From contig NZ_RQVQ01000006.1 of assembly GCF_003865405.1 (NCBI RefSeq), positions 1-64,000 of the forward strand: a stretch of DNA of 64,000 nucleotides, read 5' to 3'. This document shows positions 46,199-54,522 of this stretch, one piece after another. Under the pieces are notes generated by a model. That model saw nothing but the letters and a program-made list of their open reading frames with translations, made no database searches and was not told the DNA's origin. A program made the position numbers and the translations under genes. Positions within the stretch are counted from its first letter, which is position 1. Each line of letters starts with the position of its first letter. The stretch comes from Paenimyroides tangerinum. GTDB lineage: Bacteria; Bacteroidota; Bacteroidia; Flavobacteriales; Flavobacteriaceae.

Positions 46199-46873
46199 AT
46201 GAATAAATTCAAGAAAATTACGTTAGGGGTTTTAGGAGCAGCTTTATTAGCTACAGGTTTATATTCTTGTAGTAATGACAATGAGGCAACAGATGTGCAA
46301 CAGAATGAAAAAAATGCACAAGCTAGAGGTGTATCAAAAGATACTTTTTTAAAAAATTATTACCAAGGTAAAGTTTATAATTTAGGACGAAATGTTGTTT
46401 TTTCTAACATAGAAGGTAACTTCAAGTTATCTGAAGTTTTGTTAGATGATGCAAAACAAGTTGGTTATTTAATAGAGGATTTAAATACTAATGAATTGTT
46501 ATATTTTGCAGATAAAAATTTAAATACTGACGAATTAAATTTTGAAAATATTATAACTGGAGAAAAAGATAAATTAACTAAAATTAGTACAGATTCAGTT
46601 TTTGACGAGTCAAAAAAATATGATTTCATTTATGTTGTTAACTTAATTAAAGAAGATAACTATCAATCCTTAGGGTGGATAAAGAGATTTAATATCGATA
46701 GATTTTGGAAAAATAACGAAAAAGATTGTAGTTCGTCTTATAGAGTTGGTGATGAAGACTCAATTTATTTTGGAAAATGTGTTCAAGACTGTAGTTTTAG
46801 AAGTTATAGATTTTTTATTGCAGGTCCAGAACACCATGCTGGTCAATACCCAACTGGAAGTAACGATTGTTAA
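46199..46873 (+). CDS. Lipoprotein with Cys-rich C-terminus, unknown function
   Basis: 224 residues. Leader with lipobox (LYSC, Cys24) then an acidic SNDNEATD tail. The mature domain is soluble, and the last 50 residues hold four cysteines (KDCSS, GKCVQDC, final NDC) that could form two disulfides. The C-terminal segment FIAGPEHHAGQYPTGSNDC is unlike familiar domains. I do not recognise the protein. It pairs with the next gene (11-nt gap), which also carries CxxC motifs, and both lie beside a ZIP relic, hinting at acquisition. Confidence 0.65.
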   Translation: MNKFKKITLGVLGAALLATGLYSCSNDNEATDVQQNEKNAQARGVSKDTFLKNYYQGKVYNLGRNVVFSNIEGNFKLSEVLLDDAKQVGYLIEDLNTNELLYFADKNLNTDELNFENIITGEKDKLTKISTDSVFDESKKYDFIYVVNLIKEDNYQSLGWIKRFNIDRFWKNNEKDCSSSYRVGDEDSIYFGKCVQDCSFRSYRFFIAGPEHHAGQYPTGSNDC

Positions 46874-46884
46874 AAAATATTTAT

Positions 46885-47511
46885 ATGAATAAACTTTTAA
46901 TATTACTTTTTGTTTCTCTTTTTCAAAATTTGAATGCTCAACCTATTGAACAATTAGATGAATTGGTTGTCATTGATAAAAAAATGAAAAACTTTAAAGT
47001 TTCCAAAGGGAAAATGACAAGGAATACTTTATTTAATGCAGATTTTGATAATTATTATTATGTATTAGATAGTTTGCCATATGGTTATTTAGATAAGTTG
47101 ACATTTTGGTATTCAACTAATTTCCCTGTTTTAGATTTTAATGACGCTGAAAAAGCTAATGTGATTTATGAAAATTGGTGTTCAAGCTGTTTCTTTGATG
47201 TAAATATTTATGATTATGAAAATGGTGAATTGACTAAATTGACAGATGAATCAATTGTTATATCACTTGAAAAAACTAAGAAAGTGTTAGTGAAAAAAAC
47301 GTTTGATTTTTCAAATTATAATTTAGTAGGAACCCAATTTGTTTTATCAATCACGCCTTCAAAAAAGCTGCAAAATTGCCAGAGTTGTGCAACTTATGGA
47401 ATAACACTTTTTGTTGATGAAAATGAATCAGTGTTTTTAAAAAATAAGAATAAATTTATTAAAGGAAAAGGTTTAAAATACGATTTAGAAGTTCGTTCAA
47501 AAAAATATTAA
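46885..47511 (+). CDS. Secreted protein with two CxxC motifs, unknown function
   Basis: 208 residues starting MNKLLILLFVSLF. Signal peptide about 1-18 (ending LNAQ). The mature part is beta-rich and has two Cys pairs, WCSSC (about 98-102) and NCQSC (near 170). No thioredoxin fold is evident, so they may form structural disulfides. A start 18 nt upstream would overlap the lipoprotein stop; the internal Met is preferred. It follows the Cys-rich lipoprotein closely and ends at a terminator. Confidence 0.65.
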   Translation: MNKLLILLFVSLFQNLNAQPIEQLDELVVIDKKMKNFKVSKGKMTRNTLFNADFDNYYYVLDSLPYGYLDKLTFWYSTNFPVLDFNDAEKANVIYENWCSSCFFDVNIYDYENGELTKLTDESIVISLEKTKKVLVKKTFDFSNYNLVGTQFVLSITPSKKLQNCQSCATYGITLFVDENESVFLKNKNKFIKGKGLKYDLEVRSKKY

Positions 47512-47519
47512 CCCAAAAA

Positions 47520-47539
47520 AGAAAGCTTTTCAGCTTTCT
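47520..47539. terminator. Bidirectional terminator
   Basis: An 8-bp stem (AGAAAGCT / AGCTTTCT) with a 4-nt loop, A-run and T-run, between convergent genes. Confidence 0.82.
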
Positions 47540-47543
47540 TTTT

Positions 47544-48368
47544 TTATGTTCCTAAAGAAACATCTAATATCATCATACAGATAAATCCGCCTATAAAACC
47601 TAAAGTTGCAAGATCGGAATTATTTCCTTGTTGTGTTTCTGGAACCACTTCTTCGATAACCACAAAAACCATCGCACCCGCAGCAAAAGCTAAGGCATAA
47701 GGTAAAATTGGAGTGAAAAATCCAACAGCCAAAGCGCCAACAACAGCAGCAATTGGCTCAACTAAAGCTGAACTTTGTCCGTACATAAAACTTTTGCGTT
47801 TGCTCATTCCGGCTCTTCGTAATGGAAAAGCAACTGCCAATCCTTCAGGTAAATTTTGCAAGCCAATTCCGATTGCTAAGGTTAACGAACCTGCAATAGT
47901 TGCTTCTGGAATTCCTGCTGCAACTCCGCCAAACAAAACTCCGACAGCCAAACCTTCAGGAATGTTATGAAGCGTAATTGCTAAGGTCAATAAAGTAGTT
48001 TTTTGCCAAGGTGTTTTTATTCCTTCTTTTTGATTTTCATCGTGATTAAGATGTAAATGAGGAAGAACTTTATCTAAACCAAAAAGAAAAAGTGCTCCCA
48101 ACCCAAAACCAATTGCGGCAGGCATTACTTTGGTAAAACCTTCACCCGGACTCATAGAAATCGCAGGTGCTAATAAACTCCAAAAACTTGCTGCAATCAT
48201 CACACCGCCAGTAAATCCAAGCATTCCATCTAATAATTTTTTAGAAGGATTTCTAACTAAAAAAACGGTTGCTGCGCCTAAAGCTGTCATCGCCCAAGTG
48301 AAAACGGTTGCGTGAAAAGCAGCTAAAACAGGATTTATATTCTCAAAATAATTAATTATTTCCTCCAT
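47544..48368 (-). CDS. ZIP family divalent metal transporter
   Basis: 274 residues with about eight membrane helices. Helix IV carries HNIPEGLAVGV and helix V QNLPEGLAVAFP, the metal-binding motifs of bacterial ZIP/ZupT transporters; a His-rich loop (HLHLNHDENQKE) binds metal between helices III and IV. It likely imports Zn, Fe or Mn. Its start follows the DtxR/MntR-type regulator by 2 nt, so they form an operon. A second copy of its 3' end lies at 45785-45853. Confidence 0.92.
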   Translation of the reverse strand: MEEIINYFENINPVLAAFHATVFTWAMTALGAATVFLVRNPSKKLLDGMLGFTGGVMIAASFWSLLAPAISMSPGEGFTKVMPAAIGFGLGALFLFGLDKVLPHLHLNHDENQKEGIKTPWQKTTLLTLAITLHNIPEGLAVGVLFGGVAAGIPEATIAGSLTLAIGIGLQNLPEGLAVAFPLRRAGMSKRKSFMYGQSSALVEPIAAVVGALAVGFFTPILPYALAFAAGAMVFVVIEEVVPETQQGNNSDLATLGFIGGFICMMILDVSLGT

Positions 48369-48370
48369 AA

Positions 48371-49027
48371 TTATTGTTTTTTGACTAAGATGTTATTGGC
48401 AATTTTATTTGAAATCATAAGTTCAACGTTGTTAACTTCAATTACCATAGAATTGTCAAAGCTTTCTTTTGATTTAATAATAATCGTTTTTCCTAAAGCA
48501 ATATTCTGACGGTCTAAATATTGAAGGAACTCAGAAGATGTGTCTTTAACTCCAACGCAAATACAAATTTGATTTGCATCCATTTCGTTTAACAGGAATT
48601 TTTCTGAAATAAAAACTTCTCCTTTCGCATTCGGAATTGGGTCGCCGTGTGGGTCTTCTTTTGGAAAACCCAAAAAAGCATCTAACTTATTGATTAGTTT
48701 TTCTGATTTTATATGTTCTAATTCTTCTGCAACAATATGAACTTCATCCCAAGAAAAGTCCAGTTTCTCAACTAAAAAAACCTCCCAAAGACGATGTTTT
48801 CTAATGACCATTTTTGCAGTCATTTTACCTTCTTTAGTAAGCGAAACTCCTTGGTATTTCTGATAATTCATAAAACCTTTTTCACTTAGTTTTTTTATCA
48901 TATCCGTAACAGAAGAAGCTTTGGTATTCATTTTTTGAGCAATCGCATTTGTGCTGACTCCATTGTCTTCAATTAGAGAAAGATGGTAAATTGCTTTTAA
49001 ATAATTTTCTTCAGAATGAGTAAGCAT
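48371..49027 (-). CDS. DtxR/MntR family metal-dependent transcriptional regulator
   Basis: 218 residues. The N-terminal winged helix starts MLTHSEENYLKAIYHLS and has TNAIAQKMNTKASSVTDMIKKL as recognition region. The dimerisation and metal domain follows (HRLWEVFLVEKLDFSWDEVHIVAEELEHI, about 77-107) and a C-terminal FeoA-like SH3 domain. It represses or activates metal uptake genes when loaded with Mn or Fe. It precedes the ZIP gene by 2 nt, which is its likely target along with other uptake systems. Confidence 0.92.
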   Translation of the reverse strand: MLTHSEENYLKAIYHLSLIEDNGVSTNAIAQKMNTKASSVTDMIKKLSEKGFMNYQKYQGVSLTKEGKMTAKMVIRKHRLWEVFLVEKLDFSWDEVHIVAEELEHIKSEKLINKLDAFLGFPKEDPHGDPIPNAKGEVFISEKFLLNEMDANQICICVGVKDTSSEFLQYLDRQNIALGKTIIIKSKESFDNSMVIEVNNVELMISNKIANNILVKKQ

Positions 49028-49042
49028 ATTCTTTTTTTATTA

Positions 49043-49050
49043 CAAATTTA
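49043..49050 (-). promoter_or_regulatory. Bacteroidota -7 element (TAAATTTG)
   Basis: Matches TAnnTTTG on the minus strand, 15 nt upstream of the metal regulator start. Confidence 0.5.
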
Positions 49051-49218
49051 ATGTTTTTTAGTATTTGTAAAATTAAATTTTAGATGAATCTAAAAATAAA
49101 AATATTTTATAATTTTTTAAAATCGCTTAAGCCTTGAAAAACGGACGCTTTGAAAGCTAAATTGATGTTTTTTAGCGAGTTAAATCTTAAAAAAATGTTA
49201 TAAATTTTAGTTAAAATT

Positions 49219-49248
49219 TTGTTATCTAATTGATTATTAATACATTTG
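49219..49248 (+). promoter_or_regulatory. Bacteroidota promoter TTG-N19-TACATTTG
   Basis: A -33 TTG (49219-49221) and a -7 TACATTTG (49241-49248) at the canonical spacing of 19 nt. It reads toward the four-helix membrane protein with a leader of about 70 nt. Confidence 0.65.
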
Positions 49249-49293
49249 CCCTTGTTTAAAAAATACAAGTGTAGGTTAGTTGGTAATTATTAT

Positions 49294-49301
49294 TATCTTT
49301 G
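49294..49301 (+). promoter_or_regulatory. Second -7 element (TATCTTTG)
   Basis: Matches TAnnTTTG and ends 22 nt before the start at 49324. The nearest TTG is only 11 nt upstream, which is too close. Confidence 0.5.
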
Positions 49302-49323
49302 CCACCTAACAAACAATAAAAAT

Positions 49324-49755
49324 ATGGACATTAATGTAATTGTAAAAGAAGCTCATTCTGGAGTAGCTTATTTAGTTATCATACTTTTGTTGATTGCATC
49401 ATTAAACGCAATCATAGCATTAGCAACTAAAAGAGAATTTGTTGAGAGAGATCGCAAAATTGGATTATTTGCTTTGATTTTTTCTCATATTCAACTTTTA
49501 TTAGGTTTAATCTTATACTTCGTTTCTCCGCTAGTAGTTAGCCTTGGAAGTGCAATGAAAGATTCAACTTTAAGATTGTATGCTTTAGAACACCCGTTAG
49601 TAAATATCATTGCAATTGTTTTAATCACAATTGGATGGTCTAAACATAAAAAGATAGCAGACGGAAATGCGAAATTTAAACCTTTTGCAATTTTCTACAC
49701 TTTAGGATTGATATTAATTTTATCTAGAATTCCTTGGGCAGTATGGTTTGCATAA
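49324..49755 (+). CDS. Four-helix integral membrane protein, possibly cytochrome-like
   Basis: 143 residues from MDINVIVKEAHSG. Four hydrophobic helices (about 12-33, 46-67, 87-105 and 116-135) with histidines at helix ends (AHSGV, FSHIQ, EHPLV). This layout resembles small haem b membrane proteins, but haem binding is only inferred. An open start 26 codons upstream would begin between the two promoter elements and does not fit. No named family assigned. Confidence 0.72.
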   Translation: MDINVIVKEAHSGVAYLVIILLLIASLNAIIALATKREFVERDRKIGLFALIFSHIQLLLGLILYFVSPLVVSLGSAMKDSTLRLYALEHPLVNIIAIVLITIGWSKHKKIADGNAKFKPFAIFYTLGLILILSRIPWAVWFA

Positions 49756-49837
49756 TTTAAATTAAAGCGTTCTGATTATAGAACGAAGACTTTGGTAAAA
49801 TTATTAATTTAGTTTGCCAAATTTAAAAGAAACGATT

Positions 49838-50440
49838 ATGAATAAAAAAGTAACGCACATTTTAAGTTTGACAATCTTTTTGCTTGCTGCAATTGGATTT
49901 AGTATTTACAATACGCAATTTTCAACAGTTGAACAAGAAGAAAATAATGAAACTAGAGTTAATTCAAGAGAATTAGCATCATTAGCAGTAAACGACACGT
50001 CAGATGTACTATTGGAATCAACATCTGAAATAACAGATATAATGTTAATAAATTCAGAACTATTATCATTAGAAAATGAAGTTGAGGTTATAAATGAGAG
50101 TGCTAAAACTTCTTATTATCACGATAAGTTCAATGGAAAAAAAACAGCAAGTGGTCAAGTTTTTAATAATGGAAAATATACTGCCGCTCACAAAACTTTG
50201 CCTTTCGGTTCTAAATTGAGAGTTACTAACAACGAAAATGACGAATCTGTAATTGTTACTGTTAATGACCGTGGACCTTTTACAAAAGGACGTCATCTAG
50301 ATCTTTCAAAACAAGCTTTTTTAGACATTACACACAATAAAGGTGCTGGGGTTTTGAATGTAAAAATTGAAGTTTTACCTGAAGACTATGAAGATTCAAA
50401 ACTTGATTTACAAGAAAGCTTAGATGAATTCATGTTATAA
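49838..50440 (+). CDS. RlpA-like double-psi beta-barrel protein, membrane-anchored
   Basis: 200 residues from MNKKVTHIL. An N-terminal hydrophobic segment (about 5-23) with no lipobox serves as anchor or signal. A low-complexity acidic spacer is followed by the RlpA domain (YYHDKFNGKKTASGQVF, AAHKTLPFGSKLRV, VNDRGPFTKGRHLDLS). RlpA proteins bind or cleave denuded peptidoglycan glycans; the SPOR domain is missing. A second RlpA gene overlaps its stop by 17 nt. Confidence 0.88.
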   Translation: MNKKVTHILSLTIFLLAAIGFSIYNTQFSTVEQEENNETRVNSRELASLAVNDTSDVLLESTSEITDIMLINSELLSLENEVEVINESAKTSYYHDKFNGKKTASGQVFNNGKYTAAHKTLPFGSKLRVTNNENDESVIVTVNDRGPFTKGRHLDLSKQAFLDITHNKGAGVLNVKIEVLPEDYEDSKLDLQESLDEFML

Positions 50441-50804
50441 AAAAATATTTTATTTGATTACAATTTTACTACTTTTAGTAGCTTGTAAATCAACAAAAAC
50501 AAAAGCCTCATTCTATAAAAATGAGGCTTTTGCTTGTTACTATCACGATAAATTCAACGGACGTAAAACTGCTGACGGAAGTGTTTTTTCAAACAACAAA
50601 CTTACTGCAGCTCATAAAACTTTGCCTTTTGGAACCAAAGTTGAAGTTACAAATCTAGAAAACAACAAAAGTGTTATTGTAATAGTAAACGACCGAGGAC
50701 CATTCACAAAAGGATTGGAAATTGATTTATCTCGAAAAGCTTTTATGAAAATTACAGACGATTCTAAAAAAGGTAAACTTAAAGTTTCGATTAAAATTCT
50801 CTGA
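50424..50804 (+). CDS. RlpA-like double-psi beta-barrel lipoprotein
   Basis: 126 residues, a compact paralogue of the preceding gene. The signal has a lipobox (LLVAC, Cys21), so this copy is lipid-anchored. The RlpA core is complete (YYHDKFNGRKTADGSVF, AAHKTLPFGTKVEV, VNDRGPFTKGLEIDLS) with no SPOR domain. Its start lies 17 nt inside the preceding coding sequence, in another frame, suggesting coupled translation of the pair. Confidence 0.88.
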   Translation: MNSCYKKIFYLITILLLLVACKSTKTKASFYKNEAFACYYHDKFNGRKTADGSVFSNNKLTAAHKTLPFGTKVEVTNLENNKSVIVIVNDRGPFTKGLEIDLSRKAFMKITDDSKKGKLKVSIKIL

Positions 50805-50809
50805 TTCAA

Positions 50810-51277
50810 CTACCAATTACAAAAGGGATTTGTACTGATGTAAGAATTATAATATTTTATATCACCCGTAACTTCTTCTTCAATCCAATCCGGAAGTTCA
50901 ATTGTTTCATTTTCATTTTCAAGTTCAACTTCTACAATAATTAGACCTTTGTTTTTGCCTTCAAACACATCAATTTCAAAAGTTTTATTACCATAAATTA
51001 CGATATGTCTCGTTTTTTCAATGATGAAATCTTCGCATAGTTTTAGAAGTTCGATGGCTTCATCAAACGGAATTTCTTTTTCCCATTCAAAACGAGTCGT
51101 TCCTGATAAATTACTTTTTCCTTTTATCGTCAAAAAGCCTTTATTATCCTTAGTTCTAACACGAACGGTTCTCTCAGGAGACGAGTTTAAATATCCTTGA
51201 TTTATTTTAAATGAAATTTTAGTTTCATTTAAAAAAGTAGTATTTTTAGCCTTGTATTTTCTTTCTATTTCAAGCAT
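50810..51277 (-). CDS. CYTH/triphosphate tunnel metalloenzyme
   Basis: 155 residues. The N-terminus has the ExExK signature (Glu3, Glu5, Lys7 in LEIERKYK), and charged strands lining the tunnel follow (RVRTKDNKGFLTIKG, IVEVELEN). Family members act as adenylate cyclases, thiamine triphosphatases or inorganic tripolyphosphatases; short bacterial stand-alone forms like this one are often triphosphatases. It converges on the second RlpA gene. Confidence 0.88.
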   Translation of the reverse strand: MLEIERKYKAKNTTFLNETKISFKINQGYLNSSPERTVRVRTKDNKGFLTIKGKSNLSGTTRFEWEKEIPFDEAIELLKLCEDFIIEKTRHIVIYGNKTFEIDVFEGKNKGLIIVEVELENENETIELPDWIEEEVTGDIKYYNSYISTNPFCNW

Positions 51278-51322
51278 GTTGGTTTGTTTTAGAAATTCAA
51301 ATATCGTTTTAAAAATTCAAAT

Positions 51323-53365
51323 ATGAAATTATTTAGAAAGCAAAATAAACCTTCGTCGATTTCCGATATTTTCAACAAATACGTTGTAAATGATCAGGTG
51401 CTTTTTTCGAATGATTTTATATTTTTATATGAATTAGTAGCTTTTTTCAGACCCGTAAATTCAAAGAAAACGAAAAGTATAACTCTCGTTGATTTGATCG
51501 CACATTTAATTGAAAATGAAAAGCATCGTTATTTATTTGCAGAATACATAATAAATCTATTAAGCGGAAGAAGTTTCAGTCGTATGATTTCAGATGCTGG
51601 TATCATCCAAGATTCTGATTTTTTATATGAAATTAGAAAGCGAATTTCATTAAAAATATTACCCTATCAACCAGAAAAAGAAACTTTAGAATATGTTTTA
51701 AACCAAGTTTTTTATAAGGAAACTGATTTTATTTGGATTAATAAAATTCCTTATAACGAACTTGTAGAACTTTTTGAAATACTACAATTCTCAGATGTTT
51801 TTACAGCTCATAATGTTGAAAAAGGCGCGCTTTCTGAAGTGATGTATGCAATTGGAATCATCACACAACGAATGAGTGGTCGTTCGATGGAATCGAATAT
51901 CATCAAAATGGTTCCAGAATACAATCATCTCGAAAGTCCTTTCTTGGGATTAGAAAAAGAATTCCTTGAAATTGAAAAACAATTGCGAAATCGCGAGATG
52001 GTTTATGTAGATTCCAATGATTTAAATTACAAACAATTAGTTATTCTACATAAACAGTGCGTTGATTTCGTTAGACAAGCTTTCAAAAATAGTTCTCGTT
52101 TTGGAATTACGATGAAAGTTAACCAAAGTTTGCTTCGAATAAGACAGCAATTGATTCGTGTAGAAATTTTATTGTCCTTGTTTATAGTTCGTGACGAATC
52201 GGATAAGATTAAACAATCGATAAATCTTTCTTTAAAACTTATTGAATATAACTGTTATAAAAACAACGTAAAAAAATTAATCGGAGAAAGTACGCAATTA
52301 ATTTCATACGAAATCACACAGCATACTGCGAAAACGGGTGAACATTATATCACTGAATCAACAAATGAATATTTTAAAATGTTCAAAGGTGCTTTAGGTG
52401 GTGGTTTAATTGTTGGTTTTTTGTGTGTGATTAAGGTTTTGATGTCAAAAACAGAGACCAGCGATTTTGGTTTTGCTTTTTTGTACAGTATGAACTATTC
52501 ATTTGGTTTTATTTTAATCTATCTTTTTGGTTTTACTTTAGCTACCAAACAGCCGGCAATGACTGCTTCTACTTTGATTAAAGTAATTGAAGAAGGCCTG
52601 AAAACGAATGAAAAACCATCTGAAAAACATAAGGCATTCGCACATTTATTTGCTCGATTGTTCCGTTCTCAATTTATCGCTTTTGTTGGTAACGTTATTT
52701 TAGCTTTTCCTGTTGCTTTATTGTTGATTTGGTTGATTGATTTATCAACTGGAATTAATATTACGGATACCAAATGGCATACTTTATTGGATGATGTAAG
52801 TCCGATTAAATCTGCTGCAATTTTTCACGCATCGATTGCTGGAGTATTTTTGTTTCTTTCTGGAATTATTTCAGGAAACGTTTCTAATAAAAACAAACAC
52901 AATCAGGTATATTATAGAATACAAGAGAATCCATTTCTGAAACGTAGTTTAGGAGTGGCTAAAACAGCTAAAATAGCTTCTTGGTTAGAACAAAAATGGC
53001 CTGGAATTATTTCGAATTTTTGGTTCGGTATTTTTATGGGAAGTACGCATTCTATTGGTATGTTTTTAGGATTAAATCTGGATATTCGTCACATTACTTT
53101 TGCTAGTGGAAACATTGCACTCGGAGCTTATGGTGCTGATTTCGCATTGACTTTATCAACCTGGATTTGGTGTATTGTTGGTTTGATTTTAATCGGTTTT
53201 TTCAACTTTATTGTCAGTTTTGCCCTTTCATTAGGATTAGCTTTACGTTCTCGTGATATTCCGATATTTGAGGTTTTCTCACTTCAGAAATCGGTTTGGA
53301 GCCATTTTAAACAATATCCAATGCGTTTTTTCTTTCCACCAAGAAAATCAAAAAATACTTTATAA
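51323..53365 (+). CDS. Gcr-type polytopic membrane protein (labelled site-specific recombinase in databases)
   Basis: 680 residues. The N-terminal half is soluble and helical (about 1-345). The C-terminal half has about six membrane helices (from about 350). It matches the gonococcal Gcr-like family (SpecificRecomb). The recombinase label is doubtful: there is no Ser or Tyr recombinase motif and it is plainly a membrane protein. True function unknown. A terminator separates it from dinB. Confidence 0.78.
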   Translation: MKLFRKQNKPSSISDIFNKYVVNDQVLFSNDFIFLYELVAFFRPVNSKKTKSITLVDLIAHLIENEKHRYLFAEYIINLLSGRSFSRMISDAGIIQDSDFLYEIRKRISLKILPYQPEKETLEYVLNQVFYKETDFIWINKIPYNELVELFEILQFSDVFTAHNVEKGALSEVMYAIGIITQRMSGRSMESNIIKMVPEYNHLESPFLGLEKEFLEIEKQLRNREMVYVDSNDLNYKQLVILHKQCVDFVRQAFKNSSRFGITMKVNQSLLRIRQQLIRVEILLSLFIVRDESDKIKQSINLSLKLIEYNCYKNNVKKLIGESTQLISYEITQHTAKTGEHYITESTNEYFKMFKGALGGGLIVGFLCVIKVLMSKTETSDFGFAFLYSMNYSFGFILIYLFGFTLATKQPAMTASTLIKVIEEGLKTNEKPSEKHKAFAHLFARLFRSQFIAFVGNVILAFPVALLLIWLIDLSTGINITDTKWHTLLDDVSPIKSAAIFHASIAGVFLFLSGIISGNVSNKNKHNQVYYRIQENPFLKRSLGVAKTAKIASWLEQKWPGIISNFWFGIFMGSTHSIGMFLGLNLDIRHITFASGNIALGAYGADFALTLSTWIWCIVGLILIGFFNFIVSFALSLGLALRSRDIPIFEVFSLQKSVWSHFKQYPMRFFFPPRKSKNTL

Positions 53366-53370
53366 CTTTG

Positions 53371-53394
53371 AGAATCTCTTTTTTTGGAGATTCT
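53371..53394 (+). terminator. Terminator before dinB
   Basis: An 8-bp stem (AGAATCTC / GAGATTCT), 8-nt loop, then a T-run that ends just before the dinB start. Confidence 0.78.
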
Positions 53395-53405
53395 TTTTTT
53401 GTTTT

Positions 53406-54479
53406 ATGATGAACTATCGAAAAATCATACACGTTGACATGGATGCGTTTTATGCTTCTGTAGAACAGCTTGATAATCCTGAATTAAGAGGATTACCAAT
53501 AGCTGTGGGCGGAAATGAAGTTCGTGGTGTGATTTCGGCAGCGAGTTATGAAGCTCGTAAATTTGGAGTTCGAAGTGCGCTTACAGGTTCAATAGCAATT
53601 AAACGTTGTCCGAATTTAATTTTCGTAAAACCAAGATTTGAACGTTATAAAGAAATTTCAAAAATGGTTCATTCCATTTTTTATGAATACACAAATTTAG
53701 TTGAACCACTTTCGTTGGACGAAGCCTTTTTGGATGTTACAGAAAATAAAAAAAGTATGAAAAGTGCAAGCTTGATTGCGGAAGAAATTCGTTTAAAAAT
53801 ATTTGAAAAGACTGGATTAACAGCTTCCGCAGGAATTTCTACCAATAAATTTATTGCCAAGATTGCGTCGGATTATAATAAACCAAATGGACAAAAAACG
53901 ATAAATCCAGAAGAAATTGAATCTTTTATTGAAAGTTTAGAAATAAAAAAGTTCTTTGGAATCGGACAAAAAACAGCAGATAAAATGTATCATTTAGGCA
54001 TTTTTACTGGCTTGGATTTAAAACAAAAAAACATTGAATTCTTAGAAGAACATTTTGGAAATTCGGCTCAACATTATTATAATATTTCTCGTGGAATTCA
54101 CAATTCGCCAGTTCAACCCAATCGGATTCCAAAATCGATTGCTGCAGAACGAACTTTTGAAACGAACTTAACTTCCGAGATTTTCTTAAAAGATAAACTA
54201 AACTTTATTGCTGAAGAACTTGATTTCCGTTTGAAGAAACGTGGTGTTTCAGGTAAAACGGTTACTTTAAAAATCAAATATAGCGATTTTACGGTTCAAA
54301 CAAGAAGTGAAACATTACCATATTTTATTTCAAATAAAGAGTTGATTTTGGATGCTTCCTTGAAATTATTATATCAAGATAAGTTGCGTAATTCGGTTCG
54401 TTTAATCGGTGTTTCAATGACCAACTTGAATAATAAAGAAACCAAGCCGAAACTCATACAATTGCGATTTAATTTCTAA
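53406..54479 (+). CDS. dinB: DNA polymerase IV (Y family)
   Basis: 357 residues. Translesion polymerase with catalytic acids in HVDMDAFYASVEQ and LSLDEAFLD, the steric-gate Phe/Tyr region, a helix-hairpin-helix thumb (FFGIGQKTADKMYHLG) and a little-finger domain. Two adjacent ATGs occur (53406 and 53409). A much longer open reading frame from 53253 would overlap the Gcr gene and cross the terminator, so it is rejected. The C-terminal beta-clamp motif may be KLIQLRFNF. Confidence 0.93.
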   Translation: MMNYRKIIHVDMDAFYASVEQLDNPELRGLPIAVGGNEVRGVISAASYEARKFGVRSALTGSIAIKRCPNLIFVKPRFERYKEISKMVHSIFYEYTNLVEPLSLDEAFLDVTENKKSMKSASLIAEEIRLKIFEKTGLTASAGISTNKFIAKIASDYNKPNGQKTINPEEIESFIESLEIKKFFGIGQKTADKMYHLGIFTGLDLKQKNIEFLEEHFGNSAQHYYNISRGIHNSPVQPNRIPKSIAAERTFETNLTSEIFLKDKLNFIAEELDFRLKKRGVSGKTVTLKIKYSDFTVQTRSETLPYFISNKELILDASLKLLYQDKLRNSVRLIGVSMTNLNNKETKPKLIQLRFNF

Positions 54480-54485
54480 TAAAAA

Positions 54486-54515
54486 AGCTACTTCAAATGG
54501 TGTTTTGAAATAGCT
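54486..54515. terminator. Bidirectional terminator with one mismatch
   Basis: A stem of AGCTA and TTCAAA with TTTGAA and TAGCT, one mismatch, 6-nt loop, flanked by A/T-runs between convergent genes. Confidence 0.6.
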
Positions 54516-54522
54516 AATTATT

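Larger units (their letters stand above)
49028..49323. other. 296-nt divergent control region
   Basis: Region between the metal regulator and the four-helix membrane protein. It has a minus-strand -7 element (49043-49050), a two-part promoter (49219-49248) and a second -7 element (49294-49301) on the plus strand. No gene is seen. Confidence 0.65.

Noticed and set aside
51323..53365. Mobile element suggested by the recombinase family name
   Set aside because: No inverted repeats, no recombinase catalytic motif, and the protein is a membrane protein.
53253..53405. Upstream extension of dinB
   Set aside because: It overlaps the Gcr coding end and crosses a strong terminator; family members start at MMNYRKIIHVDMDAF.
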